Below, piece after piece: positions 17,130 through 25,427 of a DNA stretch of 64,000 bases; within the stretch, counting starts at the first letter, position 1, and every line of letters begins with the position of its first letter. The notes beneath the pieces were generated by a model. The model saw only the letters and a list, made by a program, of their open reading frames with translations. It did no database searches and was not told the origin of the DNA. A program made the position numbers and the translations under genes. The stretch spans positions 3,391,570 to 3,455,569 of the forward strand of contig NC_023035.1 in the NCBI RefSeq assembly GCF_000507245.1, read 5' to 3'. Source of the DNA: Salinispira pacifica. Lineage in GTDB: Bacteria > Spirochaetota > Spirochaetia > DSM-27196 > Salinispiraceae.

Positions 17130-17159
17130 ACAATATCCTTCAATTCCGGTGGATATTGT
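17130..17159. promoter_or_regulatory. Inverted repeat upstream of mntA, next to the array scrap
   Basis: ACAATATCC (17130-17138) and GGATATTGT (17151-17159) form perfect 9-bp arms around a 12-base loop. It lies about 100 bp upstream of the mntA start and ten bases before the first base of the copy-5 scrap. It could be an operator for the toxin-antitoxin pair or a mark of the insertion junction. Function is not shown. Confidence 0.35.
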
Positions 17160-17168
17160 GATGGGATG

Positions 17169-17323
17169 CCGCACGGCAGCAGGGGCTTGAACAGGGTCTG
17201 GAACAAGGACTTGAGCAAGCTAAAATTGAGGATGCGAAAAAGATGCTGCAAAAAGGATATCCCATCGTCGACATCGCAGAAATCACCGGTTTGAGTGAAG
17301 AACAGATCAAGAAATTAACCTGA
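17169..17323 (+). pseudogene. Rpn-family copy 5, C-terminal scrap
   Basis: Only the last about 50 codons remain, from the ACC-GCA-CGG-CAG region to the stop at 17321-17323. It contains three GLEQ units, then AKIEDAKKMLQKGYPIVDIA and EITGLSEEQIKKLT, the same tail type as copies 2 and 6. There is no start codon or promoter. The left end is abrupt, next to the DNA that carries HepT/MntA. It is followed by the normal spacer with a shortened C run (6 nt). Confidence 0.85.
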
Positions 17324-17449
17324 CATCCTGCCCCCCGGCAGCTAGCGTCAGGAAATCCGCAGCCGTTTGAGCTGGGGTTACCAGCCGACTGCTTCACTAG
17401 TGCCCCACCGGTTATTTACTGCAGCACAGCCCTGCACTATAATACTCCT

Positions 17450-17743
17450 ATGGAGAAACGCAGCATCGTACTTCTCAAAGATAATCCCGCAATCGAAAAA
17501 GCCCACCATGTCTATGAAGATTTCACCTCTGATGAACAGCTCATGGACATGGCCGAGGCCCATGAAAAATGGGTAAAAGACGTAAACACCCGCCTCAAAA
17601 CCGCACGGCAGCAGGGGCTTGAACAGGGGCTTGAGCAAGCTAAAATTGAAGATGCGAAAAAGATGCTGCAAAAAGGATATCCCATCGTCGACATCGCAGA
17701 AATCACCGGTTTGAGTGAAGAACAGATCAAGAAACTCGAATGA
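17450..17743 (+). CDS. Rpn-family copy 6, in-frame internal deletion lacking the nuclease domain
   Basis: 97 aa. The promoter, ATG and first four codons (MEKR) are retained, then the gene continues at SIVLLKDNPAIEKAHHVYED, so about 190 residues including the whole PD-(D/E)XK core are gone but the frame is kept. It has two GLEQ units and ends AEITGLSEEQIKKLE, with a different stop region from the other copies (CTCGAATGA). If expressed from the leaderless promoter it would be a small helical protein with the C-terminal oligomer-like region only. It may be a dead relic or a modulator of the intact copies; only the first is the default. Confidence 0.65.
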   Translation: MEKRSIVLLKDNPAIEKAHHVYEDFTSDEQLMDMAEAHEKWVKDVNTRLKTARQQGLEQGLEQAKIEDAKKMLQKGYPIVDIAEITGLSEEQIKKLE

Positions 17744-17775
17744 ACTAACAACAGAAAAAGATGAAGGTTTGATAT

Positions 17776-19989
17776 ATGAATGAAATAGGAGCACGATACT
17801 CACACAAGATGTTGGATGAAATCCTTCCCCCGGCCTTTGATTATGCCCGGAGAAAGAGGATCGGAGAGGCCCGATTAAAGGAGCTGGATCAGTCATACCT
17901 GGCCGAAAATCAGGATGAAGAGAATCTCGATATGATGGCGGGAATGCTGGTGGCTGGCTCTCTGTTCACCTCAGCCAAGCTTGCGGGGGCATTTCTACGC
18001 AGTCAGGGTGATGAGCTCAGCGAAGAAGCCGGTAAAATGGCACGGATGTGGCGAAAGACGCCTTGGACCTATATGGCAGTTGATATTCTGGAGCGCATAG
18101 ACGACAGTCCCTTTTTTCGCATGAAGGCCTTGGGTGGAAAGCCGAAAACCTTTGCCGCTGAAGAGGATTGGCCTGAGTTCACCCTGTAGTCCCCGGCGCT
18201 GAGGGAGCTTCATTCAGACGGGTACACCCGGTTCTTTTCCCTGTACTGGAGATCACAGGAGTGCTGGCACAGTTACGGGCCCATAATCCCCTTACCGCAA
18301 CTTGAGAATAAGACCGATCTGCGCTACTACGCCGAAGTATCAACCCCCAACCGGAAACACAGCAGGATTATTGGTGCCCGCCAGACCCCGAATTCCGGGG
18401 ATTACCCTTTGAGTGAGCGTGTTACTTCCAACCCAATCCCCTGGATACGCCTCATCGAAATATCCGGGATGCCGAAGGTGCGAAACCCCAGGTTCACCAT
18501 AGGCATGTTTGCCTCTTACGCTGAGCATCCGGAAAACCCGGCGGATGAATCTTCCATTCAGAATGCGGCTGAGGAAATATCAGACTTAATTAATACGAGC
18601 AAATTCCTTGCCCGGCGGCGAATGCTTGATGATCCGAATGTGGGATTGGCAGCTGCCATATCAATCGAATCCCCCCACAGGCATGCGGATATGAGCTCGG
18701 TATACATCCACCAGGGAACAGTGTATCTCAAGAGTATCGCCCGGGAGAGCTATGATGAGATCAGGGAAGTGCTTGAACCGATTGTTCAGCTGCCCGAAGA
18801 CCCCATGCTTGATGTGAGTTTCGGCTTATATACCTTTGCGGACGACTGGTATGCCGCCACCGACACGCTGCATCTGCTCATCGAAGCCTTCGATGACGAA
18901 ATATTTGATGGTGATGAAGAAGACTTGGACGACGACGGGGGCTTTCCCGACGGGAACAAGCCTTCTGCAACCATGCCGGATTTCAATATCACCACAGATT
19001 TGGACACAATCAATGCCGTATCTGCAGAATTAATCACTGCCCGGAACGCCGGCGAAGAGCCGGATATCAACAGAATCATGAAGAACACCGGGGCCTCCCG
19101 CAGCAATGTTGAAGCCATACAGAAAATGATCGAGTATTCATTGTCCAACATGGGCGTTGATACTGATATCCCCGGACCCTTCGATTTACCCCCGGCGGCA
19201 GTTCATGCCCTCACAAGCCCTCCTCTGGAGGAAGCCGAGGGACTGCTTTCCCTGGATAATCTGGCACAACTTAAGCCTGCCGCATTCCAGAACGTGCCGA
19301 TTATCCGGCTGTACAAAGCCCTCACGGAAGCGGAAGATCCAGGGGGCTTCATACCCGTCACAGCAGCAGGTTATATAAAACCGGCAATTGTGAAAAAACT
19401 GGCACAGATATTGCCCGACCAGCTTGGGTTCCTGGAACCGGAGGAGGTTAAAAAAGAATCGGACTGGTTCTGGCTGGAACGGATGCGAAACCTGCTCACC
19501 AGCGCGGATATTCTTCTGGTTGAATCCAAGGGGTTCAGACTTGCATTTACCGGGACGGATCCGGCCACGATAAAAGATATCTACCTGCGTACTCTCAGCG
19601 CCCTGTTCCGCCACCACCCCTGGGGAACTCACCCCCGCTTCAATTTTGAAGATGAAAGCTGGATTCACGGAACATCCGCCCTTCTTCTTTACGGGCTGAA
19701 ATATCTTGCGGATAATGCCGCAGACCATAGAGTCTACGATTATGAGATGGCACCCCATCTGGCAAGATATGTGCCCGAGTACCGTGAAACGCTGCGGGAC
19801 GATCCGGACCAAGACCCCCGCAAGTTCGATACCCCCGTGGGTTACCTCGGCTACCGGGTAATCAGCCTGTTTTTTCAACAGTTTTGCATCCCTTTGGGGC
19901 TGGCAGAGAGTATTGAAGTTGAACCCTTGAAGCCTAAACCTGTTGTTCCAACCCCCTTGCTGGATGCTCTGGTACGGCTGAGAACATGA
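17776..19989 (+). pseudogene. Large protein of unknown function interrupted by one in-frame TAG
   Basis: One reading frame runs from ATG 17776 (AAGG 8 nt upstream) to 19989, 737 codons, broken only by TAG at 18187-18189. The sense flow across the stop (EEDWPEFTL, stop, SPALRELHSDGYTRFFSLYW) looks continuous. A CAG-to-TAG change would explain it. The part after the stop could start at TTG 18409 without a ribosome site. The middle has an acidic run (FDGDEEDLDDDGG). The segment FIPVTAAGYIKPAIVKKLAQ followed 40 residues later by MRNLLTSADILLVESKGFRL resembles the winged-helix-like region seen in some pRiA4b ORF3/SEC-C-type accessory proteins. That similarity is only an impression. Function unknown. 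Confidence 0.7.
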
Positions 19990-20000
19990 AATTACTGAGT

Positions 20001-20053
20001 GGGGGGGCAGACTCTTTATGGAGTACTCTTTGTGTAGCACTCTCTGCCGCCCC
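20001..20053 (+). terminator. Possible hairpin after the interrupted gene
   Basis: GGGGGGGCAGA (20001-20011) can pair with TCTGCCGCCCC (20043-20053) with one mismatch and a 31-nt loop. It lies 12 nt after the stop of the unknown gene. No T run follows, so factor-independent termination is uncertain. Confidence 0.35.
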
Positions 20054-20112
20054 GCCCAGGAGTCTTGCTGTTCCATACAATTACTACTACGATTGTACGT
20101 ACAGGAATACAT

Positions 20113-20541
20113 ATGGAACAGGACGTTCGCTGGATTCAGCGCTTCAGTAATTATCAGAAAGCATTCAATCAGTTGAAATACGGTGTGGAGCTTGCTTCAG
20201 AACGAGAACTTAATCAACTGGAGAAACAGGGGCTCATTCAAAGCTTTGAGTTTGTACATGAGCTGGCCTGGAAGACACTAAAGAACTACCTTGAGAACAA
20301 AGGAATCATGGGTCTCATTGGTTCAAAAGACAGTACACGCCAAGCCTTCAGGGAGGGTCTCATCTCGGATGGTGAGGTGTGGATGGAGATGATCAAAGCC
20401 AGAAATCTCACATCTCACACATATGAGGAGAAAACTGCTCAAAAGATTTTTGATGCCATCATAGACAGCTTTTTTCCCGCATTCCGGGCTTTTGAAAAGA
20501 ACTTCTCCCGCCTTGCCGAGACGGATGACAATGATGAATGA
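20113..20541 (+). CDS. HI0074-like nucleotidyltransferase substrate-binding protein
   Basis: 142 aa from ATG 20113, which has AGGA 6 nt upstream. The motif order WIQRFSNYQKAFNQL, then QGLIQSFEFVHELAWKTLKN, then ARNLTSHTYEEKTA is typical of the HI0074/TIGR01987 family of all-helical HEPN-related proteins that pair with a small nucleotidyltransferase. The RNLTSHTY segment occupies the place of the HEPN RxxxxHxY motif (Arg, His and Tyr all present), so it could be an RNase toxin of the HepT kind. It overlaps the following nucleotidyltransferase gene, forming a two-gene module. Confidence 0.85.
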   Translation: MEQDVRWIQRFSNYQKAFNQLKYGVELASERELNQLEKQGLIQSFEFVHELAWKTLKNYLENKGIMGLIGSKDSTRQAFREGLISDGEVWMEMIKARNLTSHTYEEKTAQKIFDAIIDSFFPAFRAFEKNFSRLAETDDNDE

Positions 20542-20866
20542 GTTCGGTTTATCAAATACTGTGATGACGAAGCTGGAAACAGTATTTCGCAGACATCCCG
20601 AAGTGGAATCAGTTCAGATCTACGGTTCCAGAGCCATGGGCAGCTACAGGGAAGGCTCGGACATTGACCTGGTTCTCAAGGGAGATATCTCAATACATCA
20701 GCTTTCAGATATAATTGACGAGATCGACGAACTTCTGCTTCCCTATATGTTCGATATATCAGTGTATGATCACATAGAAAATACCGGACTACTTGAGCAT
20801 ATCCACCGGGTGGGAAAACAATTTCTGCCTACTGAACACACATCCTCGATTTCAGCAAATCATTGA
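20525..20866 (+). CDS. HI0073-like minimal nucleotidyltransferase
   Basis: 113 aa if started at ATG 20525 (GAG 4 nt upstream); ATG 20531 and 20534 are alternatives. The GSx10DxD motif is GSRAMGSYREGSDIDLVL (Gly34, Ser35, Asp46, Asp48), and the third acid is probably in MFDISVYDHI. It overlaps the HI0074-like gene by 17 nt. The order (helical HEPN-like protein first, nucleotidyltransferase second) is the reverse of the mntA-hepT module 3 kb to the left, so the two are separate acquisitions. Likely an antitoxin or partner enzyme. Confidence 0.85.
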   Translation: MTMMNEFGLSNTVMTKLETVFRRHPEVESVQIYGSRAMGSYREGSDIDLVLKGDISIHQLSDIIDEIDELLLPYMFDISVYDHIENTGLLEHIHRVGKQFLPTEHTSSISANH

Positions 20867-20890
20867 TTGCGGGAGCAGGTGGAAAGGTAT

Positions 20891-22813
20891 TCACTCTTCT
20901 GAATCCCTGGCCAGTAGCGGTTGCAGATACACCAGGGCGGCTGCATCCCAAGCCTGGGGCCGGCATGCCACCGGATAGGGTACCGGGGGCGAGCTGCCCC
21001 TGGGGTATCCGGCTATGAGTTCAGGCAGTCTTTTGTCGCTCTGACTGGAAGCAAGATCAAACAGGTCTCGAACCAGCTGACCTGCTTCTCTGCGATATCC
21101 GTAATTCCATAGCCCTTTGGCGATGAGTGCCGTATCATGAGGCCATACAGAGCCGTTATGATAACTCACCGGATTATACCGCATCTCGCCGGTTCCCAGC
21201 GTGCGGATGCCCCAGCCGCTGTACAGTTCGCTGCTCATGATGGTTGCAGCAAGTTCAGCAGCGCGGTGTCCGGAAACGATTCCGGACCAGAACAGTTGTC
21301 CGGCATTTGAGCTTTTTACCATCAACGGCTTGTGTTCTCCGTCCAGAGCCATGGCATAGCATTTCATCTCGTCATTCCAGAATGCGGCGTCGAAGCGTTT
21401 CTGAAGCTCTTCAGCCTTCCGGGTATACGTATCAGCTTCAGCTTCCATTCCCAGTTCATGATAAAATTTCGAGGCGGCGGAAAACGCACGATACGCATAT
21501 CCCTGCACTTCCGCCGGCCGGATGTAACCTGAGGCCAGAGTTCCGTCGGAGTGGCTCATGGAATCATCCGAATCTTTCCAGCTCTGGACCACCAGACCTT
21601 TTCCGGGTTCTGCGCTGATATATTCCAGAAATCCATCGTTGTCCCGGTCACCATGCTCCAGCATCCAATCCAGGCAGGCTTCCCAGTTGGGCCGGAATGT
21701 TTTCAGCAGTGAATCGTCGCCGGTATATTCCCAGAGTTTCTCCAGAAGAATGATATAGAGGGGCGTAGCGTCAATGGTTCCGTAATACGGGTTGTGGGGA
21801 ACAAGCTCCTTCTGTGCCAGCTCACCGAAACGGATTTCGTGCATAATTTTCCCAGGCTCTTCTCCCCGGAAATCGTTGTGTTCCGTTCCCTGATAATACC
21901 CCAGATATTCAAGCACTCCCCTGGCCACCCAGCTATGATGAGGGAGCAGCATATAGGCAGTCAAGAGACTGTCCCGGCCGAATGCTGCTACAAACCAGGG
22001 GATGCCCGCCGCCGGAATATCCCCCTGCTCGGATGAAAGCATAAGCGCACGGAGATCCTGTACAGCCTGTTCCAACACCACACGGTCCTGTCCGTATTTC
22101 AGAAGGGAAGCGGCAGGGAGGAATTCCTTCCTCCAGTCGTCATACGAAGGCAGGGGAGGTGTTTCCGCCTTCTTCATGCAGGGGTGTGTTAAGTCGATTT
22201 TCAACTCAAGGACCCGGGACCGGCCCGGCTCCAGGTTCACCTGCCAGCGCAGAACAGCCTCCAACACTCCGTCTTCCTGTTTTTCGGCTGATACTTCAGG
22301 GGCCGAATCCGGTTCGCAGAACCATTCAATCCGGGTCAGGTATTCATTACCGGGATCAGAATATTGAAACGTGATGTGCCCCTTGTCAAATTCCGGAGAG
22401 GACAAATCTCTTTTCTCACCGTAAAATCCCCTGGCCTCAAAAAGGTCGAGAAAGTCCGCTCCCAGAGAGAGAGTCAGCTCCAGCTGCCGGGGCTGAGTGT
22501 CCGTATTTTCCAGAGTGAATCGATCGCTGAGGGTTCCTTCCCTGAGATACAGCCGACGTTGAACGCCCAGAATCTGGCTGGGACCTTCAATGAGGGAATA
22601 ATGAAAGACTCCCTGGTCGGGCCGGGAACTGTGGGCTACAAGGGTCTGAAATTCTTTCCGGCTCTCCGGTTCGCTGAAGCTCCAAATCATGTGCCGTAAA
22701 AAGCGGGTATCGTGGGAATACAATCCCTGTTCACCGGTATTGATATTTCCGTCTGCATCGGTAACGAGAAAGGTATAGTTCTCTTTCAGTACAATATTTC
22801 TGCTCAAATCCAT
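20891..22813 (-). CDS. Glycogen-debranching/amylo-alpha-1,6-glucosidase family glycoside hydrolase
   Basis: 640 aa. The N-terminal beta-sandwich (1-220, ENYTFLVTDADGNINTGEQG, LYSHDTRFLRHMIW) is the GDE_N_bis type, and the rest is an (alpha/alpha)6 barrel with PWFVAAFGRDSLLTAYMLL, EIRFGELAQKELVPHNPYYG and NGSVWPHDTALIAKGLWNYG. Such proteins act on alpha-glucosides or other alpha-linked sugars. It is the last gene of a sugar ABC-transporter operon (3 nt after the permease gene), so it probably degrades the imported sugar in the cytoplasm; no signal peptide is seen. The exact substrate cannot be told. Confidence 0.85.
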   Translation of the reverse strand: MDLSRNIVLKENYTFLVTDADGNINTGEQGLYSHDTRFLRHMIWSFSEPESRKEFQTLVAHSSRPDQGVFHYSLIEGPSQILGVQRRLYLREGTLSDRFTLENTDTQPRQLELTLSLGADFLDLFEARGFYGEKRDLSSPEFDKGHITFQYSDPGNEYLTRIEWFCEPDSAPEVSAEKQEDGVLEAVLRWQVNLEPGRSRVLELKIDLTHPCMKKAETPPLPSYDDWRKEFLPAASLLKYGQDRVVLEQAVQDLRALMLSSEQGDIPAAGIPWFVAAFGRDSLLTAYMLLPHHSWVARGVLEYLGYYQGTEHNDFRGEEPGKIMHEIRFGELAQKELVPHNPYYGTIDATPLYIILLEKLWEYTGDDSLLKTFRPNWEACLDWMLEHGDRDNDGFLEYISAEPGKGLVVQSWKDSDDSMSHSDGTLASGYIRPAEVQGYAYRAFSAASKFYHELGMEAEADTYTRKAEELQKRFDAAFWNDEMKCYAMALDGEHKPLMVKSSNAGQLFWSGIVSGHRAAELAATIMSSELYSGWGIRTLGTGEMRYNPVSYHNGSVWPHDTALIAKGLWNYGYRREAGQLVRDLFDLASSQSDKRLPELIAGYPRGSSPPVPYPVACRPQAWDAAALVYLQPLLARDSEE

Positions 22814-22816
22814 GGG

Positions 22817-24262
22817 TTATCCTTTTGTGCCTCCAAACGAAACACCTTCCAGAAAGTATTTTTGAAATACAATAAATAAAATGACAACGGGAAGCGCACT
22901 CAACATGGCTCCGGCGAGTATCAGCCCCCAGTCTCCCGCAGCTCCGTAAATCTGGCGAAAACTCAGCAGACCGATGGGCAGGGTTTTGATTTCATCCGGA
23001 CTGGTAAGAATAATGAACGACCAGAAAAACTCGTTCCAGGCTCCCTGGAAACTGAGTATGACCAGAGCGCCCAATGCCGGCCGGGCCATGGGGAACACCA
23101 CTTTCCAATAGGTAGTCCACTCACCCGCACCGTCTATTCTGGCTGCTTCTTCGATCTGCCGGGGAAGGCCCTCAAAGTACTGCTTCATTAAAAAGACTTT
23201 GGCGGCCTCTATCATGGTGCCGGCGCCTCCGATGATCAGTCCCCATATGTTGTTTAACAGGGTGGGTGCGCCGAAGAGCCGGCTGATTCCCCAAATTCCA
23301 TCCCGGAGCACCAGATAATTTGAAATAAAAATCACCTGGACGGGTACCATTTGAGCAACCAGAATCAGCATGAAAACAGCCCCCCGACCCTTGAAATTAA
23401 AGCGTGCCAGGGCATATCCAGCCATGGTAGCCAGCAGAAGATTGGTAATTACCCTCACGAATGCAAAGAAAAAGGAATTCCCGAACCAGTTTGCGAACAG
23501 ACTGGTTCCGGTGGTAATACTTTTTGCCTCTTTGAATACCCGCTGATAGTTGCGGAAAATGTATCCCAGAGCGCCGGGGCTGATATTGTCAAAGCTGGCT
23601 ACCCTCCCCCTGCGCTCTATACGGCTCGCCGTTATAGTACTGCCGGTATAGATCTGCCCTACGGGTACCGTGGCATCCAGCGGTACACGGTCGATTTTCG
23701 GACCGCTTCCCGCATAGCTTACTCTGAACACATACGTGGTCAGAAGACCTTCCACCTGTTCGCCCCGGACATCCCTGCCGGCCCGTATTTCATCAATTCT
23801 CTCAATGGGACTTACCGCGGCATAATCGGCAGCATAGGTTTCCTGAAAAACCGAGCCGAGCCCGGCTCCGGGCCGGCGTTTCGGTACGGTCACCTCGGGC
23901 TTCTGCGGATCCTGGCCAAGGGGAGTAAAATAGGTAATATCGAACTCAATCGTACGACCGGGTTTGAACCCGCCGAAAAAGGGGTTCCCGGCACCCTGCC
24001 GTCCCAGGCGGGCGCTTTGAACCCAATTCACCGGATTAAGCTGGGGGGACAGAAGTTTGGGAGGATATTCCAGCGGATCGGTCTTCAGACTGGATAGTGC
24101 GGCAAAAACCAGGGGAGAAAGAAATATGAGGGTAAGACCGATAAACAGTGCATATCCGATACCCGCATTCGCCCAGCGTCTGCGCCGTTGCCACATCTCC
24201 AGATTTCGTTGATTACCCGTTCCGTCCCCAGCGGACCACTTTCGTATTTCGCCGGATTTCAT
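22817..24262 (-). CDS. Sugar ABC transporter permease (MalG-like) with a large periplasmic insertion
   Basis: 481 aa, well above the usual 280-300. The first membrane helix is at about 34-57. Residues about 60-215 form a long hydrophilic insert (KLLSPQLNPVNWVQSARLG, RVSYAGSGPKIDRVPLD) before the normal permease core. The core has the EAA loop EEAARIDGAGEWTTYWKVVF (about 372-391), which contacts the ATPase, and ends with VILFIVFQKYFLEGVSFGGTKG. It overlaps the preceding permease gene by 4 nt. No ATP-binding subunit gene is in this operon, so a shared MsiK-type ATPase elsewhere is likely. Confidence 0.88.
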   Translation of the reverse strand: MKSGEIRKWSAGDGTGNQRNLEMWQRRRRWANAGIGYALFIGLTLIFLSPLVFAALSSLKTDPLEYPPKLLSPQLNPVNWVQSARLGRQGAGNPFFGGFKPGRTIEFDITYFTPLGQDPQKPEVTVPKRRPGAGLGSVFQETYAADYAAVSPIERIDEIRAGRDVRGEQVEGLLTTYVFRVSYAGSGPKIDRVPLDATVPVGQIYTGSTITASRIERRGRVASFDNISPGALGYIFRNYQRVFKEAKSITTGTSLFANWFGNSFFFAFVRVITNLLLATMAGYALARFNFKGRGAVFMLILVAQMVPVQVIFISNYLVLRDGIWGISRLFGAPTLLNNIWGLIIGGAGTMIEAAKVFLMKQYFEGLPRQIEEAARIDGAGEWTTYWKVVFPMARPALGALVILSFQGAWNEFFWSFIILTSPDEIKTLPIGLLSFRQIYGAAGDWGLILAGAMLSALPVVILFIVFQKYFLEGVSFGGTKG

Positions 24263-25350
24263 ACATCACCTCGATCTTTTATCACAATTCTCTGAATCAG
24301 AACCGCAGTAAGGGTAAAGAGGGCAAGAAACATGGCTGCTGCCGATGCCAGCCCCACTTCCGGAAGCTGAGCTCCGGGAAACATTCTGTCGTACACAAAA
24401 TATGCAAGGGTAATAACGGATTCCTGAGGAACCGCATCCCCGAAAATGGCCACCTGGTCGAACATCTGAAGGGTTCCGATCAGGCCCATGGTGGTTACCA
24501 GGAAAAGTACGGGTCGAATAGCCGGTACGGTTATAGAAAAAAACTGTCTGACCGGACCCGCGCCGTCTATGGAGGCAGCCTCATAATAGCTCACCGGCAC
24601 ATCCTGAAGTCCGGCAAGAAATATCAGCATAAGAGTGGGAATAGTCGTAAAGGTGTTTTGAATCATGATAGCAATGAGCGGAACCGGGACTCCAAGAACT
24701 GTCTGGCGGGTTTGAAGCCACACAAAGTCGATATCCACCGATGGCCCCGGATCAATAATTCCGGTCATTGTCCCAAGCACGGCAATTCCCGAAGCCAGAA
24801 AAAATGAGAGTACACCGGTGGGGGCATCAAAAAACCGTATGGGAAAGCCCTTTTTCCGCTCGATCAGCACAGTCAATGACTGGATAATGAAAAAGAAAAA
24901 AGCCAGAGTGAATAGTGAGGGTCCGAGGCTCAGAATGGTTCCGGCTATGTAATTTATAAACCCCCTGCGTTGAAAGAGCCAGAGAAATATGACAGTTATA
25001 ACTACTGAACTTGCAATACTCGGCAGATAAAAGGCGGCCCTGAAAAATCCTATTCCTTTCATTTTTCTGTTCAGAATTGAAGCCAGTATAAGGGCCAGGA
25101 TCGTCTGAACCGTGGTGACGATAAGAGAAAATGCTACGGTATTCCGGAGTGCATACAGGAAGTTGGCCTCCCGGAACAGGTCGGCATAGTTCTGAAGCCC
25201 CACAAAGGCGGCCTCATTGAACATATTGTAATCGGTAAAGCTGAAATACACTGCACGCACTGCCGCATATACAAAGAAGATTCCCTGGATAATTAAGAAC
25301 GGCGCCAGAAAACTCCATGCAGCCATTACGCGCTTCTGTCGAAACGTCAT
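24259..25350 (-). CDS. Sugar ABC transporter permease (MalF-like)
   Basis: 363 aa with about seven hydrophobic helices. The EAA loop is YYEAASIDGAGPVRQFFSIT (about 276-295). The N-terminus WSFLAPFLIIQGIFFVYAAV is typical of the CUT1 family. There is a 70-residue loop at about 165-240 with extra hydrophobic stretches (PTGVLSFFLASGIAVLGTM). It lies 77 nt after the binding-protein gene and overlaps the next permease by 4 nt, so the three are one transport unit for a sugar or oligosaccharide. Confidence 0.9.
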   Translation of the reverse strand: MTFRQKRVMAAWSFLAPFLIIQGIFFVYAAVRAVYFSFTDYNMFNEAAFVGLQNYADLFREANFLYALRNTVAFSLIVTTVQTILALILASILNRKMKGIGFFRAAFYLPSIASSVVITVIFLWLFQRRGFINYIAGTILSLGPSLFTLAFFFFIIQSLTVLIERKKGFPIRFFDAPTGVLSFFLASGIAVLGTMTGIIDPGPSVDIDFVWLQTRQTVLGVPVPLIAIMIQNTFTTIPTLMLIFLAGLQDVPVSYYEAASIDGAGPVRQFFSITVPAIRPVLFLVTTMGLIGTLQMFDQVAIFGDAVPQESVITLAYFVYDRMFPGAQLPEVGLASAAAMFLALFTLTAVLIQRIVIKDRGDV

Positions 25351-25427
25351 ATGCGCCTCCTGGGGATGGAAAAACGGGACCCGGCCTCAGGGTCAGGTCC
25401 CGCTGCTTTCAACACATCCTGAGTTAT

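Larger units (their letters stand above)
12297..17743 (+). repeat. Tandem array of nuclease-gene units (about 1.0 kb period, six copies)
   Basis: Units begin with GCCCCACCG and TTATTTACTGCAGC and carry promoter, gene and spacer. Unit starts are 12297, 13292, 14321, 15328 and 17402, and a unit scrap lies at 17169-17331. The first three units are 995, 1029 and 1007 bp. Between units is a near-identical spacer with a poly-C hairpin and GCTAGCG(C/T)CAGGAAATCCG. The copies differ at very few positions outside their deletions and repeat-number changes, so the duplications are recent. A HepT/MntA module on the other strand separates units 4 and 5. Confidence 0.92.

Noticed and set aside
13209-17450. 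CRISPR array
   Set aside because: The repeats here are full gene units about 1 kb long and short coding repeats, not short repeats with unique spacers; no cas genes are present.
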